NCBI GenBank assembly: GCA_947454215.1
Contig: CANGJN010000001.1
Location: forward strand, 1 to 16,304
Source of the DNA: Neisseriaceae bacterium
Lineage (GTDB): Bacteria > Pseudomonadota > Gammaproteobacteria > Burkholderiales > UBA11063
DNA length: 16,304 nucleotides
Reading direction: 5' to 3'
In this document: positions 6,939 to 14,454 of the stretch, piece after piece
Layout of the letters: every line of letters starts with the position of its first letter
How positions within the stretch are numbered: position 1 is the first letter of the stretch
Notes under the pieces: generated by a model
The model's input: only the letters and a program-made list of their open reading frames with translations
What the model was told of the DNA's origin: nothing
Databases searched by the model: none
Made by a program: the position numbers and the translations under genes

Positions 6939-6944
6939 AAGGAG
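6939..6944 (+). promoter_or_regulatory. Strong Shine-Dalgarno with no well-placed start codon (folD leader)
   Basis: The AAGGAG sequence is one of the best ribosome binding sites in the window. No ATG, GTG or TTG follows at normal distance. The first ATG (6964) is 19 nt away and reads only four codons before a stop. The only AT-rich non-standard option in the folD frame is ATA at 6960. Confidence 0.5.
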
Positions 6945-6963
6945 AAAAATTTCAATTATATAA

Positions 6964-7061
6964 ATGAAAAAATCCTAAATTGCAATAAGTTTTCTCAAAA
7001 AATTTTAACAGAAGTAACGGATGAAATTAACAATTTAACTAAAATTCATCGATCACCATGT
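6964..7061 (+). pseudogene. folD: Out-of-frame 5' end of folD
   Basis: Reading in the folD frame from 6969, this stretch encodes the family's usual N-terminal helix (Lys-Ile-Leu-Asn-Cys-Asn-Lys-Phe-Ser-Gln-Lys-Ile-Leu, ending near Ser-Pro-Cys before Leu-Ala-Ile-Ile-Leu-Ile-Gly). The only ATG, at 6964, is one base out of phase and meets TAA after Met-Lys-Lys-Ser. It is followed by an A6 tract (6967-6972). Seven A residues would join ATG to the conserved frame and give a 285-aa protein, close to the 288 aa of E. coli FolD. The frame is otherwise clean, which suggests a single-base loss, transcriptional slippage or a sequencing error. Confidence 0.8.
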
Positions 7062-7820
7062 TTGGCTATTATTTTAATAGGCAATGATTTTGCATCTCAG
7101 GTATATGTTAATAATAAAATTAATGCATGTGATACGGTTGGCATCAAGTCGTTAAAATATGATTTATCTGAAAATGTTACTTTGACTGAATTATTAAGTT
7201 TGATAAATACTTTAAATAAAGATAACTCTGTTGATGGGATTTTAATTCAACTTCCAATACCAAAACATTTAAACAAAGAATTAGTTATAAATAGTGTTAA
7301 TTACAAAAAAGATGTAGATGGATTATGTAGCCGTAATTTAGGTGCTCTTTTGTCAGGAAATCCTAACATTAGACCATGTACATCAAGTGGAGTAATGCAT
7401 ATTTTAGATAATTTGAATACTGATTTTCTTGGTAAGCATGTAGTAGTTATAGGTGCTTCAAATTTAGTTGGTAAACCAATGGCAATTGAGTTAATAAATC
7501 GATTTGCCACTGTAACCATTTGTAATAAAGAAACAATAAATCTAAATTTAATTTCATCTACTGCAGATATTGTAATTGTAGCAATAGGTCAACCAAGATT
7601 TATCAAAAGGAATTATATTAAAGATAGTGCTATAGTTATTGATATAGGCATAAATAGAGATGATGAGGATAACATATGTGGAGATGTAGATTTTGATGAT
7701 GTTATTGATAGGGTTTCATATATTACTCCTGTTCCTGGTGGAGTAGGCAAATTAACAGTTGCGATGTTAATGAAGAATACTGTGCTTTGTTTCCAAAATA
7801 ATATTTATAATGTAGTTTAA
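7062..7820 (+). CDS. folD: Bifunctional methylenetetrahydrofolate dehydrogenase/cyclohydrolase FolD
   Basis: FolD interconverts 5,10-methylene-THF, 5,10-methenyl-THF and 10-formyl-THF, supplying one-carbon units for purines and initiator tRNA. The open frame from the TTG at 7062 gives 252 aa and holds nearly all the enzyme. Visible are the catalytic Tyr and Lys in Gln-Val-Tyr-Val-Asn-Asn-Lys, the Asp-Gly-Ile-Leu-Ile-Gln-Leu-Pro loop, Lys-Asp-Val-Asp-Gly, the Pro-Cys-Thr loop, a Rossmann Gly-Ala-Ser-Asn-x-Val-Gly-Lys-Pro and the terminal Thr-Pro-Val-Pro-Gly-Gly-Val-Gly signature. Some usual residues differ (PCTP is PCTS; the Arg of GRSN is Ala; GPMT is GKLT). The N-terminal helix is encoded just upstream but is out of frame with the only ATG (6964), so the TTG is probably not the natural start; it sits inside a beta strand and has no ribosome binding site. 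rnr starts 1 nt after the stop. Confidence 0.88.
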   Translation: MAIILIGNDFASQVYVNNKINACDTVGIKSLKYDLSENVTLTELLSLINTLNKDNSVDGILIQLPIPKHLNKELVINSVNYKKDVDGLCSRNLGALLSGNPNIRPCTSSGVMHILDNLNTDFLGKHVVVIGASNLVGKPMAIELINRFATVTICNKETINLNLISSTADIVIVAIGQPRFIKRNYIKDSAIVIDIGINRDDEDNICGDVDFDDVIDRVSYITPVPGGVGKLTVAMLMKNTVLCFQNNIYNVV

Positions 7821-7821
7821 A

Positions 7822-9753
7822 ATGAAAAAAAATAAAAAAGCAAATTCTTCTGTGGCCAAATTATATAAATGTGTTTATTATAAAAATTTCAATGGTCAAG
7901 GTGGAGTTGCTATAACCAAAGAAGATTTACAAAAAATAAGAATTGGTGAGTTTGATGAACTATTTGCTTTGGATAAGGATGAAGTAGATGTTGTTTTACA
8001 TCAGGATAATTCTGAGGTATTAACTGGAACAATTGTTGACATTGTTAAACACAATACTTTTAATTTAATCGGCTACATTCAAAAATTCAAAAATCAATTA
8101 TTATTAAAAGTTGCAAAAAATAGATTTGGTAATTACTTAGTTAAAATAAATTCAAAAATAGATAATTTTGATCGTGACCAAATTTATAATTTTATAATAA
8201 AAGAATATCCTAGTATAGATAACCCCTACTTTGTTGTTGAGCTTAATAGTAAAATATTAGATGTAAGTGAAGATGAAATCTATTTAGACAATTTATTGGC
8301 TGAGTCTGGTTTGCCATGTAAATTTAATGATGAAATAAACTTATTTATAAAAAATTTATCTAATAAAATAAAGAAAAAAGATTTGTTAGATAGAATTGAT
8401 TTACGAGATTTAAATTTTGTTACTATTGATGGCAAAGATGCAAAAGATTTTGATGATGCTTTGTATTGTGAAACGTGTGTTGATGGATTTAAATTATATG
8501 TTGCTATTGCTGATGTATCGCATTATGTAAAAGAAGATGATCTTTTAGATAAAGAGGCTTTGCTTAGAGGAAATTCGGTATATTTACCTAAAATGGTAGT
8601 ACCTATGTTACCAGAGAAATTATCTAATAATTTATGCTCCTTAAAACCGAATGAAGATAGATTAGTTCTTTGTTGTGAAATGAATATAAATTTTAGTGGT
8701 ATTGTAACCGAATATAATATATATAATGGTGTTATAAACTCTAAATCTAGATTAACTTATGATGTTGTTCAACAATGGTTAAATGAATTGAGTTTTTGTC
8801 CACAAAATCTTATTGAAAATATTTCAAATTTGTTTTTAGTCTATAAATCATTGATTAAAAATAAAAAGTTACGTGGTGCAATTAATTTAGAGTTAGCGGA
8901 ACCATCTTTTATTTTTGATAAAAATAATAATATTATTGATTTACAAGTAGTTAACCGGCTTGAATCTCATAAAATTATAGAAGAATGTATGTTGGCTGCT
9001 AATGTTTCAGTTGCTGATTTTTTAGTAAAACACCAGTTACCTTGTTTATTTAGAATTCATGATAAACCCAGTCAGGAAAAATTTAAAAAACTTAAAGATT
9101 TTTTAAATTCTATAGCAATTAAATTTGATATAAGTTATGAGCATTTAACATCCAAAGATATGGATGATTTGTTAGAAAAAACATCAGATAATATTAACTT
9201 TGCTATTATCCAACAGGAGGTGTTAAGGTCGATGCAATTAGCTATATATACAACTGAAAACATAGGTCACTTTGGATTAAGTTATAAAAATTATTTACAT
9301 TTTACCTCACCAATTAGAAGGTATCCTGATTTAGTGATACATAGAGTTTTAAAAAATTATTTGAATAAGAAAAAATTATCTTTATCAGACAATAATCTAA
9401 CATCGATAGCATCACACACTTCATTTACTGAACGCAGGGCTGAATCGTTGGAACGTAAAATGAGTTCTTTTTATAAATGTCAACTAGCTCAAAAATATAT
9501 AGATAAAGAATATAGTGGCATAATAACTTCAGTTGTTAATTTCGGTGTTTTTGTTTATTTACCAGATATCATGATAGATGGTCTAATTCATGTAAGTGAA
9601 CTTGGAAAAGATTATTTTGTATTTGATGATAAATTACAAGTATTAGTTGGAAAGAGGTCGGGGGTAAAATATAATGGCGGTCAAAATGTTTTTGTTATAA
9701 TAGATAAAGTTGATATGAATCAATTATTAATTTCTTTTAAACTTATAGTATAG
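7822..9753 (+). CDS. rnr: Ribonuclease R (RNase II/R family 3'-5' exoribonuclease)
   Basis: RNase R degrades RNA processively from the 3' end, including structured RNA, in mRNA decay and rRNA quality control. The 643-aa product has N-terminal cold-shock-type RNA-binding regions (about residues 10-165), the RNB catalytic domain (about 185-510) and a C-terminal S1 domain (about 555-640). The four metal-binding Asp are present (D203, D209, D211, D212 in Ile-Asp-Gly-Lys-Asp-Ala-Lys-Asp-Phe-Asp-Asp), as is the family signature His-Phe-Thr-Ser-Pro-Ile-Arg-Arg-Tyr-Pro-Asp. It is much shorter than the E. coli enzyme (813 aa): the N-terminal helix-turn-helix extension and the basic tail after S1 are missing. 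RNase II is less likely given that signature and the domain spacing. ATG at 7822 directly follows the folD stop, so coupling is probable. Confidence 0.9.
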   Translation: MKKNKKANSSVAKLYKCVYYKNFNGQGGVAITKEDLQKIRIGEFDELFALDKDEVDVVLHQDNSEVLTGTIVDIVKHNTFNLIGYIQKFKNQLLLKVAKNRFGNYLVKINSKIDNFDRDQIYNFIIKEYPSIDNPYFVVELNSKILDVSEDEIYLDNLLAESGLPCKFNDEINLFIKNLSNKIKKKDLLDRIDLRDLNFVTIDGKDAKDFDDALYCETCVDGFKLYVAIADVSHYVKEDDLLDKEALLRGNSVYLPKMVVPMLPEKLSNNLCSLKPNEDRLVLCCEMNINFSGIVTEYNIYNGVINSKSRLTYDVVQQWLNELSFCPQNLIENISNLFLVYKSLIKNKKLRGAINLELAEPSFIFDKNNNIIDLQVVNRLESHKIIEECMLAANVSVADFLVKHQLPCLFRIHDKPSQEKFKKLKDFLNSIAIKFDISYEHLTSKDMDDLLEKTSDNINFAIIQQEVLRSMQLAIYTTENIGHFGLSYKNYLHFTSPIRRYPDLVIHRVLKNYLNKKKLSLSDNNLTSIASHTSFTERRAESLERKMSSFYKCQLAQKYIDKEYSGIITSVVNFGVFVYLPDIMIDGLIHVSELGKDYFVFDDKLQVLVGKRSGVKYNGGQNVFVIIDKVDMNQLLISFKLIV

Positions 9754-9782
9754 TTGAATTAAAATTTATGTTAGGATAAAAA

Positions 9783-11615
9783 ATGTTTAATATTGTAGAA
9801 AAAAATCAAAAAACAGCAAAGGGTATAATGATAGCGGTAACAGCTTCTTTTGTTCTTTGGGGAATTAGTGGGTATTTATCTCAAAGTTCTGATGATGGTT
9901 ACATTGCTAAAATTGGTGACCAAAAAATTTACCCAAGAGATATAGATCAGGCTTTAGACTCACAAAAGGGTGGAAATAGGCAGGAAGTTTTATCGCAACT
10001 TATTAATCGTGATTTAATGATTGAAAATGGAAATTATTATAATTTAATTGCATCAGATAGTGAATTACAAAATGAAATATTAAAAATTCCAGAGTTTCAG
10101 AATGCAAGTGGTGTATTTAGTCCGATAAAATATCAAAAGTATCTTATGGAAAGTTATACTAGTGCAGAACAGTTCCAAAAGAATGTTTCTAAGCAACTTA
10201 TAATTAATAAATATTTGAATTTATTTAAGCAGGATTATATTACTTCAGTTAAGATAAATGATAAGTTTGCTCAGTTATTATCACATGATAGAGTCGTTGC
10301 CCCTTATAAGTTAGAGTTAAAGAAATTTATAGATCAAGTTAAAGTTACTGATAAAGAAATAAAAACTTACTATACACAAAATTTAGCATCTTTTATGACG
10401 CATGATAAAGTTAAGTTTCAGTACATAGTTTTAGATTTACCTTTTGTTTCCACTAAAATAAATGTCTCTAATGAACAGGCATCCCAATATGTAGCGAAAC
10501 ATCCTGAATTAGAAAATTTTAAAATTGATGCCTCACATATTTTGTTTAGTGTTGATAAAAAAGCTACTAAAGCACAGATTGAAGATGTAAAAATTAAAGC
10601 CCAAGGTGTTTTAGACCAAATTAGAAAAGATCCATCATTATTCGTAAGTTTAGCTAAAAAATATTCTCAAGATAGTGGTTCTGCGGCAAATGGTGGGGAA
10701 CTTGGAACTTTTGGAAAAGGTATTATGGTTAAACCTTTTGAACAAGCTGTATTAAAAATGAAGCAAGGTGATATAAGTGATTTAGTCCGTACAGATTTCG
10801 GATTTCACATTATTAAACTTAATTCTTTTAAACAAGACTCAGCATCAGATTTAATTAATAAAGCTACTGAAAAAATTAAAAATCAAATGGCGATGACGAC
10901 TATGCAAAAATATGTGGATAAATTAAATTCTCTTACATATAATAATCCTAAAAATCTTGAAACAGCAGCTAATAGTCTAGGACTTAAAGTTATTCATTCA
11001 GATTGGGTAGAAAAAGGTGCCAAACAAGGAGATTTTGCTCCTGATAATGTTCAAAATGCTTTATTTAATCAAAATTTAATTAAGAAGAACGAAAACTCAG
11101 AAGTTGTAAATGTAGCCAAAAATAAATATATGGTATTCCATGTGTTAAGTTTTGAGCCTGGAAAATTACAAACAATAGCAGAAGTTCATGATAAAATTGT
11201 TATGAACTTGAAACAACGAGGAGCCAGTAGTTTAGTAGTTAAAGATGCTGTAAATAAATTACAATTATTTGAGTCTAATAAGGCTACAAGTGATATGGTT
11301 TTTGGCAAAGAAGAGGTTGTAAATTATTTATTTGAGAATAATAATGTTCCATCTCCAGCTGTACAGCAAATATTTACAAATAAAGCTGTTAAATTCCCAA
11401 GTTATCAGTTATATATATCTCAGGATGGGGATGTTATAATATATAAAATAATTTCAGATAAATTAAATCCTGCCACCGAAAAGAAAATGAAAAAAGTAGT
11501 AGAATCAATGGATCAGGCTGTTGGATATGCTGGTTTTGCAAGTTATTTAGAGTTCCTAAAGGATAAATATAAAGTAACAATAAGATCTGACAAATTAAAT
11601 TCAACGGAAATATAA
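9783..11615 (+). CDS. ppiD: Membrane-anchored periplasmic chaperone, PpiD-like (SurA N-terminal and PpiC domains)
   Basis: PpiD-type proteins are anchored at the Sec translocon and help newly exported proteins to fold. The 610-aa product has a short cytoplasmic N-terminus, one membrane segment (about residues 14-31), a SurA-type N-terminal chaperone region (about 38-170) and a parvulin PpiC domain (about 248-350). The parvulin domain includes Ala-Ser-His-Ile-Leu-Phe at 250-255, Gly-Gly-Glu-Leu-Gly-x-Phe and Phe-Gly-Phe-His-Ile-Ile. A second, degenerate helical region follows. Length is near E. coli PpiD (623 aa). The N-terminal layout resembles Neisseria-type PpiD. It lies 29 nt after rnr and 4 nt before tldD. 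With several exported proteins in the window, a busy secretion pathway is plausible. Whether the parvulin domain is catalytically active cannot be told; in E. coli PpiD it has little or none. Confidence 0.87.
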   Translation: MFNIVEKNQKTAKGIMIAVTASFVLWGISGYLSQSSDDGYIAKIGDQKIYPRDIDQALDSQKGGNRQEVLSQLINRDLMIENGNYYNLIASDSELQNEILKIPEFQNASGVFSPIKYQKYLMESYTSAEQFQKNVSKQLIINKYLNLFKQDYITSVKINDKFAQLLSHDRVVAPYKLELKKFIDQVKVTDKEIKTYYTQNLASFMTHDKVKFQYIVLDLPFVSTKINVSNEQASQYVAKHPELENFKIDASHILFSVDKKATKAQIEDVKIKAQGVLDQIRKDPSLFVSLAKKYSQDSGSAANGGELGTFGKGIMVKPFEQAVLKMKQGDISDLVRTDFGFHIIKLNSFKQDSASDLINKATEKIKNQMAMTTMQKYVDKLNSLTYNNPKNLETAANSLGLKVIHSDWVEKGAKQGDFAPDNVQNALFNQNLIKKNENSEVVNVAKNKYMVFHVLSFEPGKLQTIAEVHDKIVMNLKQRGASSLVVKDAVNKLQLFESNKATSDMVFGKEEVVNYLFENNNVPSPAVQQIFTNKAVKFPSYQLYISQDGDVIIYKIISDKLNPATEKKMKKVVESMDQAVGYAGFASYLEFLKDKYKVTIRSDKLNSTEI

Positions 11616-11619
11616 TACA

Positions 11620-13041
11620 ATGATTAAAACAATAGAACAAAATTTATTGCAGAATAATGATTTAGATATTCAATTTTTGCTTAAAATTAATGAGTCAATT
11701 ATGCAGAAAAATGTTGATTTATCAGACCTTTATTTACAATCTATGTACAATGAATATTTTGGAATAGATGAAGGTATAATAAAATCTGGTGGTTTTTCTT
11801 TAGAGCAGGGTATTGGGGCAAGAGCAATTTGTGGAGAAAAAGTATTTTTGACTTACTCTAATTGTTTAAACCCTTCTATTATAAAAAAAATGGTTGATAA
11901 TATATTTATTGAGTCAGGTTCCCATAAAGGTACTAACACTACTAATATTACATACGATTCAAAAAAACTCTATACAGAGCTCAGCCCGATAAACTCTGCT
12001 GATTCAGTTAAAAAGACCGACATATTAAAAAAAATTGATTTATTAGCAAGGAAGTTGACTTATGTAACCAATGTTATATCTAATTTAACATTAGAATTTG
12101 ATGAGGTTTGTATTGTTAGTAGTAAGAATGGAGTCATTGCTGATTTAAGACCATTAATTCATTTATCTATAACCATAGTTATAAATAAAAATGGAAAAAT
12201 TGAAAAAGGTTCGCAAGGATTTGGCGGTAGATATTTAATTGATTGTATCACTGATAGTATTTTGGAACAGTATGTAATGTTGGCTTACAATCAAGCAGTT
12301 TTAATGGTAGATGCAGTAACAGGTCCGTCGGGTAGTATGCCTGTAATTTTAGGTAATGCTTGGGCTGGAGTTATTTTACATGAGGCTATTGGGCATGGTC
12401 TTGAGGGTGATTTTAATCGCAGAGGAAGTTCTGCATTTACTAATAGAATCGGCCAAAAGGTTGCAAGTTCAGGAGTTACTATAGTTGATGAAGGGTGTAT
12501 CCCTAATTGTAGAGGATCTTTGAATGTTGACGATGAGGGAACTCCAACTCAAAGAACTGTATTAATAGAAGATGGTGTTTTATGTGGTTATCTATTCGAT
12601 GAATTAAATGCTAAACAAATGGGTGTTAAATCTACTGGAAATGGTAGAAGAGAATCTTTTAATTGTAACCCAATGCCAAGAATGACCAATACTTATATGT
12701 TAAATGGTAAATATACTCATGATGAAATTATTGAGTCTGTAGATGAAGGTGTTTATGCAGAGAGTTTTACTGGTGGGCAAGTTGATATTACTTCAGGGCA
12801 ATTTGTATTTAATGCAAATGTTGCATGGGTGATAAAAAAGGGTAAACTTGCATATCCGATTAAAGGTTGTGCTTTAGTAGGAAATGGTCCAGAATGTTTA
12901 AAGTATGTATCGATGATTGGAAATAATAGTGCATTAGATACAGGGGTTGGAACTTGTGGTAAAAATGGACAGAGTGTCCCAGTTGGGGTAGGTCAGCCAA
13001 CCATCAAGATAGATGGTGGTTTAATAGTGGGTGGTGGATAA
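11620..13041 (+). CDS. tldD: Metalloprotease TldD
   Basis: TldD forms a heterodimeric zinc protease with TldE (PmbA). In enterobacteria it matures microcin B17 and degrades the CcdA antitoxin; its general substrate is thought to be unfolded or modified small peptides. The 473-aa product (E. coli 481) carries the zinc motif His-Glu-Ala-Ile-Gly-His at 254-259 followed by Gly-Leu-Glu-Gly-Asp-Phe-Asn-Arg-Arg-Gly, and the late Cys ligand region Gly-Thr-Cys-Gly-Lys (C446). It ends in the typical Gly-Gln-Ser-Val-Pro-Val-Gly-Val-Gly-Gln-Pro-Thr. The catalytic layout is TldD, not TldE, which lacks the HExxxH motif. The partner gene is not in the window. It starts 4 nt after the ppiD-like gene with no strong ribosome binding site, probably as the last gene of the operon. 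Confidence 0.94.
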   Translation: MIKTIEQNLLQNNDLDIQFLLKINESIMQKNVDLSDLYLQSMYNEYFGIDEGIIKSGGFSLEQGIGARAICGEKVFLTYSNCLNPSIIKKMVDNIFIESGSHKGTNTTNITYDSKKLYTELSPINSADSVKKTDILKKIDLLARKLTYVTNVISNLTLEFDEVCIVSSKNGVIADLRPLIHLSITIVINKNGKIEKGSQGFGGRYLIDCITDSILEQYVMLAYNQAVLMVDAVTGPSGSMPVILGNAWAGVILHEAIGHGLEGDFNRRGSSAFTNRIGQKVASSGVTIVDEGCIPNCRGSLNVDDEGTPTQRTVLIEDGVLCGYLFDELNAKQMGVKSTGNGRRESFNCNPMPRMTNTYMLNGKYTHDEIIESVDEGVYAESFTGGQVDITSGQFVFNANVAWVIKKGKLAYPIKGCALVGNGPECLKYVSMIGNNSALDTGVGTCGKNGQSVPVGVGQPTIKIDGGLIVGGG

Positions 13042-13223
13042 CTTATTTTTTTATAAAATAATTATGTACTTATTTTAGTAGTATTTTAATTCTTATCTCT
13101 AAATTTTACTAAAAAGTAAACGTCACTAAATGCTACATAGTTTTTTTTATACCAAGAGATAAAGCATCTTGGATCTTGATTAAAAAATACGTTAGCAATA
13201 ATAAAAAATATTATTAATTAAAT

Positions 13224-13251
13224 TTGAATTTGATTTATTTGAAGATATACA
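13224..13251 (+). promoter_or_regulatory. Candidate promoter for gap
   Basis: TTGAAT (13224-13229) and TATACA (13246-13251) are separated by 16 bp, in the spacer between tldD and gap, about 60 nt before the gap start. Both boxes are imperfect and the background is AT-rich, so this is a weak call. The rest of the 267-bp spacer holds a minor hairpin (CCAAGA/TCTTGG near 13152-13172) without a T-run and no gene. Confidence 0.3.
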
Positions 13252-13308
13252 TTATCGCTTTGGAAACTTGTTTATAGATATTATAAATAATTTTAAGGAC
13301 ACATATTT

Positions 13309-14319
13309 ATGAGTATAAGAGTTGCTATTAATGGTTTTGGTAGGATTGGTAGATGTGTTATAAGATCTTTATTTGAAAGTAATCGAACACATGAATTTGA
13401 GTTAGTTGCTATTAATGATTTAAGTAAAGATTTGGGCATTATGTCTCATATATTACAGTATGATTCAGTACATGGTTACTTTAATCATAAAGTAACTAAT
13501 GATGATAATAATTTAATTATAGATGACCATTACATTAAAATTTTAAATCAACACAACCCAGAAAATTTACCATGGAGAGACTTAGAGATTGATATTGTCT
13601 TAGAATGTACTGGTGCCTTTACTACAAGAGAAAAGGCAAATAAACATATAATTGCAGGTGCTAAAAAAGTACTAATTTCCGCACCTGGAGATAAAAATGT
13701 TGATGCAACTATTGTATATGGTGTTAATCATCAAATAATTACTTCTGAAATGAGTATAATTTCCAATGCGTCTTGTACTACCAATTGTTTAGCTCCTATT
13801 GCTAAAGTCATACATGAGAATTTTGGAATTGAAAGTGGTCTGATGACCACTATTCATTCATTTACAAGTGATCAAGTTTTATTGGATAATTATCATAGTG
13901 ACCCACGTAGATCTAGGTCTGCTACTTTATCGATGATTCCAACTAAATCAGGAGCATCAAGATCAGTAGGATTAGTTTTACCAGAACTTGATGGTAAAAT
14001 TGATGGATTTGCAGTAAGGGTTCCAGTTCCTAATGTATCTTTAATTGATTTTGTTTTTTACTCTCAAAAACAAACTACTGTAAATGAAGTTAATCAAGCA
14101 ATAATTAATGCTTCAAATGGTTATTTATCACGAGTACTTGCTATAAATAACAAGCCATTAGTATCTTCTGATTTTAATCATAATAAATATTCTTCGGTTT
14201 TCGATGTTACACAGACGATGGTACAAGGTAAAATGAATAAAGTGCTTAGTTGGTATGACAATGAGTGGGGATTTTCAAATAGAATGTTAGATACGACTTC
14301 ATATATTTTCAATTGTTAA
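13309..14319 (+). CDS. gap: Glyceraldehyde-3-phosphate dehydrogenase (NAD-dependent, class I)
   Basis: GAPDH oxidises glyceraldehyde-3-phosphate to 1,3-bisphosphoglycerate with NAD and phosphate in glycolysis. The 336-aa product is full length. It begins with the Rossmann Asn-Gly-Phe-Gly-Arg-Ile-Gly-Arg and has N36-D37, the acidic residue that favours NAD. The catalytic C156 is in Ser-Asn-Ala-Ser-Cys-Thr-Thr-Asn, H183 is in Thr-Thr-Ile-His, and it ends near Asn-Glu-Trp-Gly-Phe-Ser-Asn-Arg. Erythrose-4-phosphate dehydrogenase (Epd) was considered, but the Ser-Asp-Gln-Val-Leu and Pro-Thr-Lys-x-Gly-Ala segments fit Gap. The start is set by AAGGA at 13295-13299. A 267-bp gap from tldD and a candidate promoter suggest its own transcription unit. 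A weak hairpin follows the stop. Confidence 0.95.
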   Translation: MSIRVAINGFGRIGRCVIRSLFESNRTHEFELVAINDLSKDLGIMSHILQYDSVHGYFNHKVTNDDNNLIIDDHYIKILNQHNPENLPWRDLEIDIVLECTGAFTTREKANKHIIAGAKKVLISAPGDKNVDATIVYGVNHQIITSEMSIISNASCTTNCLAPIAKVIHENFGIESGLMTTIHSFTSDQVLLDNYHSDPRRSRSATLSMIPTKSGASRSVGLVLPELDGKIDGFAVRVPVPNVSLIDFVFYSQKQTTVNEVNQAIINASNGYLSRVLAINNKPLVSSDFNHNKYSSVFDVTQTMVQGKMNKVLSWYDNEWGFSNRMLDTTSYIFNC

Positions 14320-14338
14320 TTCTAATTCATTCTGCCAA

Positions 14339-14358
14339 AAGATAATTTGAGTTATCTT
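14339..14358 (+). terminator. Weak stem-loop after gap, possible terminator
   Basis: AAGATAA (14339-14345) pairs perfectly with TTATCTT (14352-14358) around a 6-nt loop, 19 nt after the gap stop. The stem is AT-rich and the following sequence is only moderately T-rich, so termination would be weak. Confidence 0.4.
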
Positions 14359-14454
14359 AGCATCTTTCACTATATTAAATTATATATAAATTTAATTAAA
14401 TCAAAATGTTATATTTTTAAAAAGAACTACTGAATGTGATTTTAGAGGGGTAAA

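Noticed and set aside
7301..7519. Minus-strand open frame inside folD
   Set aside because: The + strand frame encodes conserved FolD motifs throughout; this is a shadow frame.
11434..11640. Minus-strand open frame across the ppiD-tldD junction
   Set aside because: It is hydrophobic by base composition only and overlaps two well-supported genes.
13152..13172. CCAAGA/TCTTGG hairpin as tldD terminator
   Set aside because: The stem is only 6 bp and no T-run follows on the + strand.
13309..14319. Erythrose-4-phosphate dehydrogenase (Epd)
   Set aside because: The segments around His183 and the Pro-Thr-Lys-x-Gly-Ala loop match Gap and not Epd.
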